64,000 bases of DNA, taken from assembly GCA_037976565.1 (NCBI GenBank), contig CP137680.1, forward strand, positions 18,929,675 to 18,993,674. Reading direction: 5' to 3'. Of this stretch, positions 23,200-35,097 are shown piece by piece. The DNA comes from Mesocentrotus franciscanus. Lineage: Eukaryota; Echinodermata; Echinoidea; Camarodonta; Strongylocentrotidae. Below the pieces are notes generated by a model. It saw only the letters and a program-made list of their open reading frames with translations, did no database searches and had not been told where the DNA came from. Positions within the stretch are counted from its first letter, which is position 1. Every line of letters starts with the position of its first letter. Position numbers and translations under genes: made by a program.

Positions 23200-24290
23200 T
23201 TCATCTCTATCTAGTCAATTCATTTTCAATGTCTTTTGAAACTTAAATACATCATGATATAAGACAAATGATAAACAATGAATACGAGTTTCCAACAGAG
23301 AACTGAAGCAACCCTCTGTCCACAAAAGAAACCTAATCAAATTGTAAACGAAACATTCATGGTAAAGTGCGAAAATAAAAGTGCATATTTTTATCTAGTT
23401 ACCTAGTCTTTTATTCCTCTCAGCTTCCATGTAAATGTTTGTCGATGTACAAGAATGAGAGTATTACGGAACATTTATTAATGGCAAGGCCTGTCATGCC
23501 TGTATTCTCAAGGTTTATTTTAAGCAAAATGAAGTTTCCTTTAAAGCTTAAATGCTGTTAATGCTTTAATGAATGTGTACGAATTACGCTTCGTGATGTA
23601 CTGAGTCAATAATGATACCACTTTGTAAAAAATTATTTGATCTAGTTAGTACAATTCTCGGTTACCATTAATTTGAAACATGCCTACGTGTAACTGTATC
23701 ATTGTTTCAATACCACTTTGCGACGTCTCGTTTCTAATATCATGCATCTATTGTAATGTTTTAGCAATGATCGCCGAAAATCCACTCTCTGATCATGATG
23801 TTGCAGTTTCACAATTATCAACTCCTTAATTATGGCCTACGATGTACGGTTCTAAATTGATTTGCCCATTGAATTTGTATTTATATTTCATATTTAAATA
23901 ATATATTCTGTGTAGTCATTACATATCCATATTAAACAGTTTTACATCAATTAATTTGCTCTCGCTATATTATATCACAATGTATTTATGTCTCTTTTTT
24001 GTGTGTGAATCTACTTTGTAAACTCCATACAATTTAGCCCTTGAGCAATTTCACCCAATTCAATCAATCAAAAACCTCACCACTTTTTTTTAGAAAGTTT
24101 GCCTTAATCCACGTGACTGCAAAAGGGGGAAAAAGGAGAGACTTTAAAGTCTTACCAATTATCAAGAGGTCTTTTCTAAAGGTCTCTCAATCAAAAATGA
24201 GCGGCTACTTGAGAATCTTAGCAATTGGGCAATTATATCCTTTGGCTGTTCAACTCTCTTCCGTCATTTTCTCCATTAACTTGCTCCTTT
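23200..24290. other. AT-rich non-coding sequence
   Basis: No gene, hairpin or repeat recognised. Confidence 0.5.
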
Positions 24291-24330
24291 CTCTCTGCCT
24301 CTCTCTCTCTCTCTCTCTTTCTCTTCTTCT
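24291..24330. repeat. (CT)n microsatellite
   Basis: CT run of about 35 bp. Confidence 0.88.
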
Positions 24331-24759
24331 AACTGCGAGGTATTAAAAGAGAAATTGGAATTGCCAAAAGGTGATAAATTAGACCACGCACAATTATGTA
24401 TGTGATCGGGGAAAAACCCTTTACTTTTTGAGCTCCGTGTATGGTTTCGGACAATCTCGTAATCGGGTAATAATTTGATTTTCATTAGTTTGATTGTCGC
24501 CAATTTGTCTGGCCGACCGCAATATTGGGCGGTATTGCTATTTAGATGGAGTTACGAAAAAGTTGATAGCAATTAATAAAATGTACTTATTTTATTTTTA
24601 ATGTTTGCTTAGCTAGTCCCATGGATTATATATTGAGTATTTCATTCCATTTTATTTATTTTCATCCGTTTATTCGCTAATATTTGTCTTCCCTCCTCCC
24701 CCGCACCACCTATCTCCTCCCCCTCCCCCTTATATCATTCCTTATTCCCCCATCCCTCT

Positions 24760-24890
24760 CATATCCTCTTGTAAAATGTGGATAAAACACAACTTGTCCG
24801 AGAATGTGATTACCGAGCAAGTACCGAACCCAGGACCTCTCGGGTGAGAGTCAAAAACCTTCACCAATATACATACATTCATTCAGCCAA
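24760..24890 (-). mobile_element. tRNA-derived SINE fragment
   Basis: The minus strand reads tggtgaaggtttttgactctc, acccgagaggtcctgg and a B box GGTTCGGTACT (plus strand agtaccgaacc at 24820-24830), followed by a non-tRNA tail. The B-box region resembles that at 11.8 kb. The A box is weak, so family assignment is tentative. Confidence 0.5.
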
Positions 24891-24899
24891 GCATGGTAT

Positions 24900-25760
24900 A
24901 AGTGCAGCACAGCAGGTATTATACCTTTCGTAATTTGTAATTAACTGAGTTTATGTGTGAGTGGTCGATGTTCATGATCCGATAAATTATTTAAATCCTT
25001 CACGCCCTGATATTTTCACGATGATCCTTCAAGCATAAAACTGTTAAACTCATTCCAAATTTCAGAATAATTCAGTTTGTCTAAATATTACACAGAAAAT
25101 ATGACGATCTCCTTCAGTTTTTTTATTCATTTAAAAGGAAATTTCTTTAACTGTGATATCGCGTTTGAAATGTTTTGTAAAAGCTGAACAAATTTCGGTT
25201 GAGCAAAAAATAAATCATGCTCGATTTAAAATGAGTTTTGAGAAATATGATAATCTGGAAGAATATCGCGCTAAATATCTACGATGTCTCTAAGCACGTT
25301 AGAGATAATTACACAGACATACCGGAGACAATATCCCTGGATTTAATTATAATGAAGCCTCGTGGCCTTTCACTTATTGTACATCAATTATTGGCGTCAC
25401 TTATAAGAAATTGTGGTGTACTAGAAATCATCTAAACAGGTGCATAAAACGAGATAGGCAGAACTCACACCGGATAAACGATACAATCAGACTCGGAGGT
25501 ACGGGGAGACTGAGGGCCCCTTCAGGAGTCATTCCCTGTGGTCGATCGATCAAAGTTTGGAGGCCTTTTTTGTTGTTATCCTCTATTTTTCTTCTTCTCT
25601 CTACTTGTAGGGGAGGAGGTGTTGGGACGCTTGGAGGGGTTTGTTGGGCAACTGTAGGACCACACTTTGGAGAGCTACTCGGGACGTGCTCCAAGGCACC
25701 CTACTCGCATAAAAAACAGACGATTGACAGCACTTTGCTTAGCTTCCCGCCTCCCCCCTT
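24900..25760. other. non-coding sequence
   Basis: No gene recognised. A GC-richer part (25490-25700) has open frames on both strands, but no splice-site pattern or domain supports an exon. Confidence 0.4.
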
Positions 25761-25769
25761 CGATTATTG

Positions 25770-26265
25770 TTTTCATCCTCCCTCTTCTCTGATCCTGACT
25801 CTTTCATCTCTTTCTCTCTCTTATTATCTCATTCTATATACGCCCTCCCTCCCTCTATACTGTCTGCGCATGTCACTATCCCAGTCTATGTCTCTTTCTC
25901 ACACTACATGTCGTTGAATCTCTGTGTCTCTAGCCATTCCCTCTTAGCTCATTATATCTACCTCCCACGTTTCATCTCCCAAGCTCTTCCTCTTCTTTTC
26001 TCCCTCTCTCCCTCCCCCTTTCTCTCTCTCTCTCTTTCTCTTTATCTGCCTCGCTCTCTCACTCTGTCCCTTTCCCTCTCCCACGCCAAATTTCCACTCT
26101 TCTACGCTCCCTCCCACCTTTCCCTCTTTCTCTCACAATATGTCTTCTTTCCTCCTGTACCTTCTTTCACCTTCTCCATTTATATCTCCATGTGCGCTCT
26201 TTCCCATCCCTAGCCTTTTTCCTTCTTCTTCTCTCAATACCCCTCTCCCTCTCCCCTCTCCCCCA

Positions 26266-26296
<31 letters not shown>

Positions 26297-26320
26297 TCTC
26301 ATTCTCACTCGCTCTCCCTC
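25770..26320. repeat. pyrimidine-rich CT/CCT region
   Basis: About 550 bp dominated by C and T, with CT runs at 26020-26040 and 26265-26305. Low-complexity open frames are not genes. Confidence 0.85.
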
Positions 26321-26336
26321 TGTATCACCGACCGTC

Positions 26337-26505
26337 ATCATCATCCACTTCATCATTTTTCACGCTGACATCCACGTTCTCGAGGATGGAGGTCTCGCAG
26401 GAAACGTTGCAGGCGAGGTCAAGGGTGTCGGACTCGAAGGCCGACCAAGTCCCCAATGAAATTGACACGGCTCGAGTATTCACAATTGGGGTTGTTTTGG
26501 CCTGG
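26337..26505 (-). CDS. putative internal exon, weak
   Basis: On the minus strand an open segment begins after an acceptor-like taccccag (26506 and above) and ends near a donor-like CG|GTGATA. It encodes about 56 residues with a protein-like pattern, including SAFESDTLDLACNVSC and an acidic DEVDDDD end; two Cys pairs could belong to an extracellular domain. Third codon positions are C/G-rich, unlike the surrounding sequence. A pyrimidine-rich tract lies about 35 nt upstream on that strand. In-frame stops just outside both edges require splicing if it is real. The plus strand of the same segment is also open, so this is only a candidate. Confidence 0.3.
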
Positions 26506-26534
26506 GGTACTTAAAGTGGTTAAGTCTAAACGGA

Positions 26535-26865
26535 AAGAGGAGGGGGAGAGAACAAAGGATTAGAAAGTGGAAGAGCAGGAGAAGGAGAAGGAAAGGGGGA
26601 AGGAGGAGGTGCAGGACTAGGAAGAGGGGAAGATGGGAGGGGAGGAGGAGGAGGAGGAGGAGGAGAAGGAGAAAAGGTGATGAAGGACGGAGGGGAGGAA
26701 GGGAGTGGGAGGAAAAGAAAGAAAGAGGGGGGAAGGTGGGGAAGAAGAGGAGAAGGAGTTGAAGAAGAAGAGGAGGGCGAGGAAGGACGAGGAGGACGAC
26801 AAGGATGACGATGAGGAGGTGGAGGAGGAGGAGGAGGAGGAGGAAGAGGAGGAGGAACAATTTGT
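26535..26865. repeat. polypurine GGA/GAA tract
   Basis: Roughly 330 bp nearly devoid of pyrimidines on the plus strand, with GGA triplet runs at 26640-26665 and 26815-26855. The Glu- or Pro-rich open frames on both strands are compositional. Confidence 0.92.
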
Positions 26866-27037
26866 GCAAAAAGGATCATTTCAATCTCGTAGGCACACAA
26901 ACTACATTTAGAAATTTCCGAATCGATCATGAAATGTATAGGATTTATAAAAGGAAGGAAGTGATATTTAAAGGGGGTGGGACCCGACAATTACAATTAA
27001 AATAACATCTTTGGTTATTTTAATTTAATTTTAATTT

Positions 27038-27955
27038 AAGCCTAATGGCGGTGCAAGCGCAGAAGAAGCGGTTGCAGTGATGGAGTCTTGTCTCAGTGAC
27101 ATTCGATCTTGGATGATAAAGAACAGATTGCTGATCAACGATGATAAGACGGAGTTTCTCATCATTGGCACACGTCAGCATCTGCAGAAGATCAACATCC
27201 CCCACATCAGGATCGGCATTACTGCTATCTTCCCTGCATCTCATGTCAAGAACTTGGGTTGCATGTTTGATTCGAACATGACCATGGATCGATATGTCCT
27301 GATGACATGCAAGGCAGCCTTCCACCATCTACACAATATCCGTCGAATTCGCAAGTATCTGGACTAGAGGTCATTACTCACCCTTATCCATGCTTTAATC
27401 ACCAGCCGCCAGGTTTACTGTGATGGTCTACTCTAGATGCCACTGCAACCCACATTGAGAAACTACAGCGAATTCAAAATGCTGCCGCCAGACTTTCTAC
27501 AGGTCCACCCAAGTTCTGTCACATGAAAACTATTCTTCATCCACTGAACTGGCTACCCAACAGGTCCCGGATTGGTTACAAAAATTTCTTTCTCACTTTC
27601 ATATACATCCATGGTCTGGCTCAGTGGTTCCTCCCTACCTATGAACTCATTAGTATCAGGCAACCATCCCGTTACTCACTTCGCTCCTCTCAAGGCATCA
27701 CGCTGAACCTTCCATCTGCCAAGTTGCGACCCACACTTGGTGACAGAACATTCACAACTGCTGCTCCCAAATTGTGAAATAACCTACCCAGATTTCTTCG
27801 CAACCAGCAATCCCTCAATACCTTCAAAAAATATCTAAAAACTCACTTCTTCTGTTAATGATACAATTGTAAAGCGTATTTGAACATAATATATGGAAAA
27901 TGCACTATACATATACATTATCATTATCATCATCATTATTATTATTATTATTTGT
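27038..27955 (+). pseudogene. 5'-truncated non-LTR retrotransposon, reverse-transcriptase C-terminal part, with ATT tail
   Basis: The frame from about 27041 encodes a LINE reverse-transcriptase thumb: SCLSDIRSWMIKNRLLIN, DKTEFLIIGT and CKAAFHHLHNIRRIRKYL. It continues past a stop at 27365 (LIHALITSR..YCDGLL), shifts frame near 27437 into HIEKLQRIQNAAARL, LNWLP and GDRTFTTAAPKL, meets a TGA (27775) where Trp is expected, and ends with SLNTFKKYLKTHFF at the TAA at 27856. An ATC/ATT tail (about 27915-27955) follows. The CR1/L2-like C-terminus and microsatellite tail support this clade. The 5' truncation, two or more stops and a frameshift show that it is dead. No endonuclease or N-terminal polymerase part is present. 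Confidence 0.9.
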
Positions 27956-27959
27956 TTTA

Positions 27960-28580
27960 TAAATCTATTTCATTAATGTTAACATTTTTCATGTATAGTG
28001 CCTTCGATGAACTTGGTCAAAAAGGGGCTCATAATGAGATAAATCAGTATTCATAAAATAGGCCTAAAAGAAAAGATGGGACTACTGGTGGTTTTAAATT
28101 CGCACATGTTAAAGACAAAGCCATCTGACCTTTGAGGCACTTCAGTCTCAAAATATCAGACTATGGAATACTTGCACCCCTCCCTCCTCCCTCCCCCACT
28201 TACTTTCTCCACTGAATGTTCCAAAACGTTTAGAGTTTAATATACTTTATTCGTTTTAGTACAGCACGCACATGTTCAAACAGAAAACGGGCTAGATTTG
28301 AAATTCATTGCACTGAGTTCTGTTATTCTAAATGACTACTCCTACCCCCAATCCGGTTCATTTTCCCCATTACGTGTCCCCAAACATGTGAACTTTTCTG
28401 ATGCATTTTTAATGATTCTTAAATTTCTTCCCCATCTGACCTCGATCTATTACTCCAATTTCAAATTCCTTCTGCATGTAAAGAAGAATAGAATTGAAAG
28501 CATGTGTAAGTGAAGAGTGGCACAACCACAGCGCGGGAAAGCAGTTTTCATCGATTTTTGTTATCCCCATTACACATTTT
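27960..28580. other. non-coding sequence
   Basis: No gene recognised between the LINE fragment and the next CT tract. Confidence 0.45.
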
Positions 28581-28582
<2 letters not shown>

Positions 28583-28621
<39 letters not shown>

Positions 28622-28632
28622 CCTCCCTCCCT

Positions 28633-28669
<37 letters not shown>

Positions 28670-28685
28670 TTCTCTATCTATCTAG
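28583..28685. repeat. (CT)n/(CCCT)n microsatellite
   Basis: CT run, a CCCT run at 28615-28635 and further CT to about 28672. Confidence 0.93.
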
Positions 28686-28689
28686 TGCG

Positions 28690-29371
28690 GCGGTGTAGTT
28701 CAAGCAAGAACGATTTTCTTAAAGGAAGTATGAACATTTTGAGACAGACTGTTGTCCTTTTCATTTCTCTTCATTCCTTTTCATTTCCAAACAATATTAT
28801 CTGTGGACAGCTTCGAGGCATGGTTGATAATCAGTTAGAACAAAATTGAAATGAAAACATGCGCAACGTGATTGGGATCCTAAATAAATCTAGCAATTAC
28901 GTATTTTCCATAATGAATAAGAAATTACATAATTCATTTTCTGGTTTGATTACCAAACACCTGAACAAGACACGACAAGGGTTGTTTTTTTAATTGGAAA
29001 TGCAGAGGCCAACATGGAAGACAAATGTTTGTAAATTGAAGGCCCCTGTTGCACATAAATCTATTTAAGAAGGTGGAAAACTTCTGGCAAAAATGTTGTC
29101 AAAAAATATGAAAACGTGATTAAAAAAGTAATCTGGTTTGTTTTGTGGCCCTTTTTCCCCTTCCAATCAGCGTTTAGTCAATGCTCTCAGTTGACAAGTG
29201 GCCACACATTATCGACAAACAGTCATCACTAAAACAATTTTATCCGCCGATCTTTGATTTTATCAGTTAGACTGATGTCGTAAATTGAAAGAAGAAAGAA
29301 CATTTTTATATGACAAACACTGAAATAGTTACAAGTTGCAAACTACTATTAATCCACTTCCCCTCCCCACA

Positions 29372-29408
<37 letters not shown>

Positions 29409-30130
29409 TTCTGCCTCCTCCACTACACGTATCTCCTGTTTTGTGAATACAAGGTAAAACAACTTTGGCACCCTTAAACCCCTGTTTTCCGCAGGTAAAG
29501 CATGGGCTCACCTTTAATAAGAAATTTAGGGAAGGAAAGAAAGGCCTAGGTATTTTTATTGATCATTTGGTGCTTTATGACGCAATGGCGAAAATCAATC
29601 CAAAGTGTTCTCGACATCTAGATCACCAATCAAAACAAACTGTATCTGGAGCAACGCTCTCAAAAAGTGAGATTTTGCAAGAAATGTGGGTCTTTTCAAT
29701 CAGTATGGACACGTCACGCAGCCAGTTTCCCCCAAAAGAGGCAAATTTACAATATTCTTGTATGCCGTCTTAGATTAATTCTGCACAGTAGTTATGATTC
29801 AACTATTTTAAATTTACTCTCACTTGTAAAATATGTAACATTATATCCAAAGTAAGAAATGTAAGTGTTTAACTGTCGCGATTTAAATGTGATTTATGTG
29901 ATTTATGTTGAGTACTACACGAGCAAGCATTGAATCCCAAGATACCCCACCCCCTTCCTCCCCTCCTAAATAGAAAAGGGAAGGGAATCGCATTCAGAAA
30001 TAAAGAGTTAGTACAAAAGGCAAAAGTGCCTTCTCTAGCACACTAAACGAACATTTTCAAATTTGCTTTCGAAAACAGTGTAAGTAACTAGTCTTGTGCA
30101 CTAATTACAATACAACCCTTTTAATTATAA
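28690..30130. other. non-coding sequence with a CT run
   Basis: A CT run lies at 29375-29406. The 102-residue open frame at 29465-29773 has no recognised domain or compositional support. Nothing else seen. Confidence 0.45.
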
Positions 30131-30137
30131 TAGTTTT

Positions 30138-30193
30138 TGCACAATGAAAATAGTTTAACATCTAACGTAGATATCTCACTATAAACAGTTCCT
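30138..30193 (+). repeat. dispersed repeat segment, interrupted by a family 1 MITE
   Basis: From gcacaatgaaaatag through aacatctaacgtagatatctcactataaacagtt this matches the reverse complement of about 38569-38624 with a single mismatch. The TTAA element begins immediately after, at 30194, and the flank on its other side (ttaaactgcaaatga) can be aligned loosely with the continuation of the 38.5-kb copy. Confidence 0.7.
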
Positions 30194-30737
30194 TTAAAGA
30201 TAGTATGTCCCTTTTGCAGCCAACATCAAATTCTGTAGATTTTTGCAGGAATTGTAAATATGTCATGTATGTCCTTTCTGTGAAATTTAAACATTAGCAG
30301 TGTCCTAGTATTCAAATTATGCAAGGAAACCCGTTTACTTTCTAGACTTCCCTGTCAGACACTATTGAGTGACTGACTGACTGACATCTTTTTTTTTCTT
30401 TGGTAATAACATATATTAAATGAGCTGTAACAGGTACATTAGCATTTGTCTACATCAATAACCCACTACTTGTAATGGCCAAAATTAAACTGATTGAATC
30501 TTTGTGCAGCACAATACGTACGCCCATTCCGTACAAAGGTCTGAAAATCAGACTATTACTTAGGTGATTGCAATCAATTATGTCGATTTGACAACTAGTG
30601 GTCGTTATTTTCCCACAGAAAGCCATTTTCAAACCCTTTCGTTTTGAGGGAAGTTCTAAATAAGTATTGTCTTTCAAATGCCGTTGTAAGTTAACCTTTT
30701 CATTTTTTGGCCTGCAACTGGGACATAGTACCTTTAA
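30194..30737 (-). mobile_element. TTAA-flanked MITE, family 1, copy 2
   Basis: A 544-bp element with TTAA at 30194-30197 and 30734-30737, inverted relative to 7251-7800. Ends are ttaaagatagtatgtccc and, reversed, ttaaaggtactatgtccc. The 75-residue minus-strand frame shares GKITTxSCQID and NSLIF with copy 1 but diverges by frameshift. Confidence 0.83.
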
Positions 30738-30943
30738 ACTGCAAATGAATGGCTTTAACAGGTTTGTCGCGATTGGGACATCATTTTCTCGAGTACCAGA
30801 GGGGCAAACCTTGAATACCTAGCAAAGAGAAGAAAAGTAAAGAAAAAAACGAGGGAAGAAACAGCCATCATTTATCGCAACTTCGCGAGGATGAGCACGC
30901 TGGTGTCCCCGGTCAATGAAGGGACGAGGGACCTACCCTTGAG

Positions 30944-31162
30944 TTGAGTATCCAATTTAGGACGAGCGAACTGTCGATGGAGCGTGGAGGAACCGAGGGA
31001 AGAAACAGAGAGCAGAAGTTGAAGTTGAAGTGCGGAGCCATGGTACGATACGTTACAAGAACACTGCGCGTTATTGACCGCTTCCAGACAGATCCAACAC
31101 TAACCCGATTGCTGGCAATTATTCTGACCGTCTTCAATCTGAAAAAAGTCAACGATTCTTGA
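30944..31162 (+). CDS. possible terminal exon or chance open frame
   Basis: A 72-residue open frame whose second half (from about 31036) reads as a mixed amphipathic protein, including RVIDRFQTDPTLTRLLAIIL, ending at a TGA. It lies in a locally GC-richer patch, and an acceptor-like atccaatttag precedes the frame (about 30961). No domain was recognised, and the opposite strand is open too. Listed only as something to test with transcripts. Confidence 0.15.
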   Translation: MSIQFRTSELSMERGGTEGRNREQKLKLKCGAMVRYVTRTLRVIDRFQTDPTLTRLLAIILTVFNLKKVNDS

Positions 31163-31169
31163 AGTATTT

Positions 31170-32714
31170 TTTAGATGGATCAAACCCACTACAGTCCCAC
31201 GCGTAGGAAAAGAGAGTGGGGAAAGTTCAAGCTATAAGGTAGACCTATACATTATCATTCAGGCGCATGTGCGAGTGTGCCATCTCTGTGTCAAGTGGTT
31301 TCAAATAAAACCCTCCCCCTTTTTTGTTGGGGTGTTGTTGTTGGTATTTGCTTGGAAAAGAGGCGGCTGAGATACATTATATTTAATTAAGAATTTAAAA
31401 TTTGCCGATGTTTTTTTCACCAAGCTCCCCTTATCACCAGCCCCACCCCTCTCCCCCACCCCACCCCACCCCTCTCCCACATTTTCTCCCCCAACTCACG
31501 TAGGAGAATTAAAACATTCCTGACAGAAAAATCTAGAATTAAAACTTGAATCGCAGTGTTCCCCATCCGCCTACCAACAACCTGCTATTGAGAAGAAGCC
31601 GTTGTGTGAAGGTATAGACAGAATTCAAGATAAAGTATGAGTCATTATATCCAATGTCAAAAAAGATTCGTAAAAGGTTTATTAAAGAAAATGTAAGATG
31701 ACAAGGTAGAGGATCAAGATCAAGAGGGAAGCCAATAATTGATTTCGAAGCAAAAACAGAAGAAAAGAAAAAGCAAAGTAAAGTCGGTATCGACTGCAAA
31801 ATATGGAAGTAGGGTGCTGCGCCGATCGACCTGCATCCGGCAGGGTGATACGAGGTTTGAGAGGATAATGTGCTCTCTAAAAACTTTCCTTTTCCAATCT
31901 AACACGATGCTTGGATGTCAGATGGTCACATTGAGTATAGTGGACGCGTAGATGGTGAAGCAAACACAACGGATTCGCTTATCAAACGTGCACACAAAAG
32001 AGACTGACACTACCGTGTGCATTAAGTGCTGGGGTAAAAATTGCTTTCCTACCGCAATTAAGTAATATCTTTTCATTTCCTTTTTTCTTTACCCATTCCT
32101 TTTTTAAACACATAGCGTGCTTTTGTGTGGATTAGAGCGCTTTAAATTTGTCTTCCAAAAGCAAACTTGAGAGCGTGTCTGCAATGTCACTTTATTCTTT
32201 TGATAGCAAACATGTTATCACGTGATCATTCTGTAGAAGAAAAAGAAACCTCCCTAAAACAACATTGATTAAGAAGTTAGGATCGTGGGTCGATCTTCAG
32301 GATTCTAGCGGATAGAGGCGAGAGGTATGGGGGTTACTGACACATTCACATAATTTCGTAATTATAGAGAGAAGGGGAGGGAGCAACTGCACCTGGATAA
32401 TATTGAAAGAAGCAGACTTGAATAGCCTTCTGAATGGATCACAATGCAGTATTTTTATTTCAGTAAAACAATGTTAAAATTAACGAAAACTTGCTAGAAA
32501 TCGTATTGATTGAAAATGATGAGTACAAAAATGGAATTTGCACACCTGCATTGAGATTACATATTACGCCTTTGGAGATAGACTACTAACTTGACAAGCT
32601 TAATTTCATTTCATTTCATTCCATTTCTCAACTCTTCTATACATTCTCTACCAAAATCGTTATGTACAACTTATAATTCATTTTATCTTCTAGAAAATTC
32701 AATATAGATTTTCC
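31170..32714. other. non-coding sequence
   Basis: C-rich patches at 31422-31500; open frames at 31539-31951 overlap on both strands without recognisable content. No gene seen. Confidence 0.45.
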
Positions 32715-33101
32715 TTAAAGGCACTGCTTAACAATGCCAAATCTGAGATGCATGGCCCTACGTGTTATCAGCGTTTGTGATATGGTGTAATATTGAAGCC
32801 CTCAAAAAATTGCGCTTCAAAATGATCATGAAGTGCCTCAAAAAAGTAAAAATCTTTGAGTGACCGGTTTTACCATACTCATTTTTCTCCATAGACTGTA
32901 GTGTTATAAAAACCGTTGGGAAAACGGTTTTGAAATTTCGAATTCCAATCATAAATATCTTGATAATCAGACGGGCGATCGGCTTGTAAACGTCATGGGA
33001 TTCCTGACTGACCTAAAGGTTAATAATTATGATTGCAGCATCAGCTAATTAAATCAAGGATTTTGTTAGGAATCTGAGACAAAGATACCCCATCCCTTTA
33101 A
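32715..33101 (+). mobile_element. TTAA-flanked MITE, family 2, full copy
   Basis: 387 bp with TTAA at 32715-32718 and 33098-33101. Starts ttaaaggcactgcttaacaatg and ends gaatctgagacaaagatacc..ccctttaa. The terminal inverted repeat is short (TTAAAGG) but the ends are conserved in every copy. Conserved blocks include cgtgttatcagcg, gatatggtgtaatattgaagccc and accggttttacca. Confidence 0.83.
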
Positions 33102-35095
33102 ACTATCCACCATTACATTTAGATACGTATTTTAAGCATCATTGTAAATGAATAGAGGTATACGTTGACCTATATGAAAGCCACTGTTCTTATTGTGAAG
33201 TTATCTTTCTTTAATTTGTGTTTTAGACATTTTTTCTTCATATAGTGTGCACGATCTGCTGATATCTTACATAATTATATACACCAGAGACTTATATATT
33301 CTTGTCAAACTGAAAATCACAAGATAAGTGACATGAATGATAAGCACAGTCATATATACAACACACTTGAATCAACGTATTTGCCGCACGCGGTGTCCCC
33401 GTTGGAAGTGCAAAATTCAAAATCTACCGGGAATAAAAAAAAATTAACGCCCCATCATCTTTTCGCAAGTCGTTTGATCAACGGCTTTATCCAAGCACGA
33501 TTGATGAGGTAATATTACCCTCAAAACGCGGGGCCTACTCCAGCTTAGCGAGGGGAAATTTGATGGAGTCTTCCATAAGGCAGGCGGCATTTAAAGAGGT
33601 GGCTCCAAAAGACAGCGTCACCTATCAAGAAGAGTTTTCAATAAATGTGTCTATACGGTTTTTAAAGTTCAGATCTCATTGTTAAGATTTCATGTGGACA
33701 TGAGACTTATCTACATCTGATATGTATTATTTTTGTACAACATACTTATTCCTCCTTCCATCATCAAGTGTACTTTACCTAAAACTAAAATGCTTCACTC
33801 AAGGGAAAAAAAACAGTATTGAGATACAAAATCTGCTGTATATAGCTTGAGAATAAAGTCAAATGCATGGTCAGGCCGCAATTTTTTGGCGATGTCATGT
33901 CATGTCTATTAAAAACGGAGGGGGCACGTTTCTGAAAAGTCTCTATAACCAAGCAACAGCGGCAACAACAATAACGAAAATAAAAATATGTTAGTGTACT
34001 TAAGAAATACAAGATTGGTTTTGATGGGCACTGGTAGTTCCCCTTGCCCCATCCCTTTCTCCTTCATTCCAACAGTGAGCCTTGCTTTAATAGATTTTTT
34101 TTTCATAAATAATTTAGATAACGATTTATTTCATGAATCGAAGTTTTCCTATACTGTGTAAGAAAGAACATTACAATTCATCTCTTGCCCAAGTGAAGCC
34201 GGTCACTCGAACAGGACGGCATTATTTTAGTCTATATATAGACGCGCTCGGCCATTCCTGTGATGCCGTTTTCATTCCCGCTATCTCCCACTCCTCCATC
34301 TTTTCTTACTGTCTCTTAATTATCTATCATCCCTTCTGGCAAGTGCTTCTCTCTCCGCGGATCTATCTCAAAATATGATGTTGGCAAACAGTTTCGTACA
34401 AAGAACTTCTGAAAGAAGAGACAGCGGATGTTGGAATGTGGAAGAAAGAAGAGGTGTGCTTTTAAGTAACATCATTTTGAAGTGAAAGCATATTCCGGGA
34501 GTGGGAGGGCTTATATTTCAATGGCAGACGGCTAGAATTACATACTCTTGAACTTCATGAAATTTGATGGCAATACAAAATGCAATACTAAATGATCACA
34601 GAAGACTCTCGCCTACGATTTTCTTTTCTTGTTGTTCTTCGTTTTTTTGCGGCTACATGCCAGACGCTCTGCAGAAAAACCTAGACAAATTTCCGTTCGT
34701 GATCCCATATTCCTATTTTGTATTCAATTTTTCATGTTCGGAAATCATTTTAGTTTTTCCTTACCTTTGTTTCATTTCCTTACAAATAAAAATGCTGTTT
34801 TGAAAGATGTTCACAAAAGCTCATTGCAAGATCTGCTGGAGTTGCACATAGTTATAAGTATGAAAAGGGCAAATTTTCGCCAAGGAGATGCCTTCTCTTC
34901 TCCCAACATCAACTTTCCAACTTCTATAAACATTTGATTATAGTGATATCCCATTTAGATGGATTTTTATATCCATTAGCAGCCTTTTGACGTAATTTCG
35001 TCAATAAAACAAACGAAAAGAGGTACGAAAGAGAAAAGAAATACACACACCTGTAAAAAGGAAACCAAGTCACTTTTCGAATGTGGGTGATGTTT
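33102..35095. other. non-coding sequence
   Basis: AT-rich; no gene, RNA or repeat with clear ends recognised. Open frames at 34133-34937 are Phe/Ser/Cys-rich without a domain. Confidence 0.45.
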
Positions 35096-35097
35096 GC

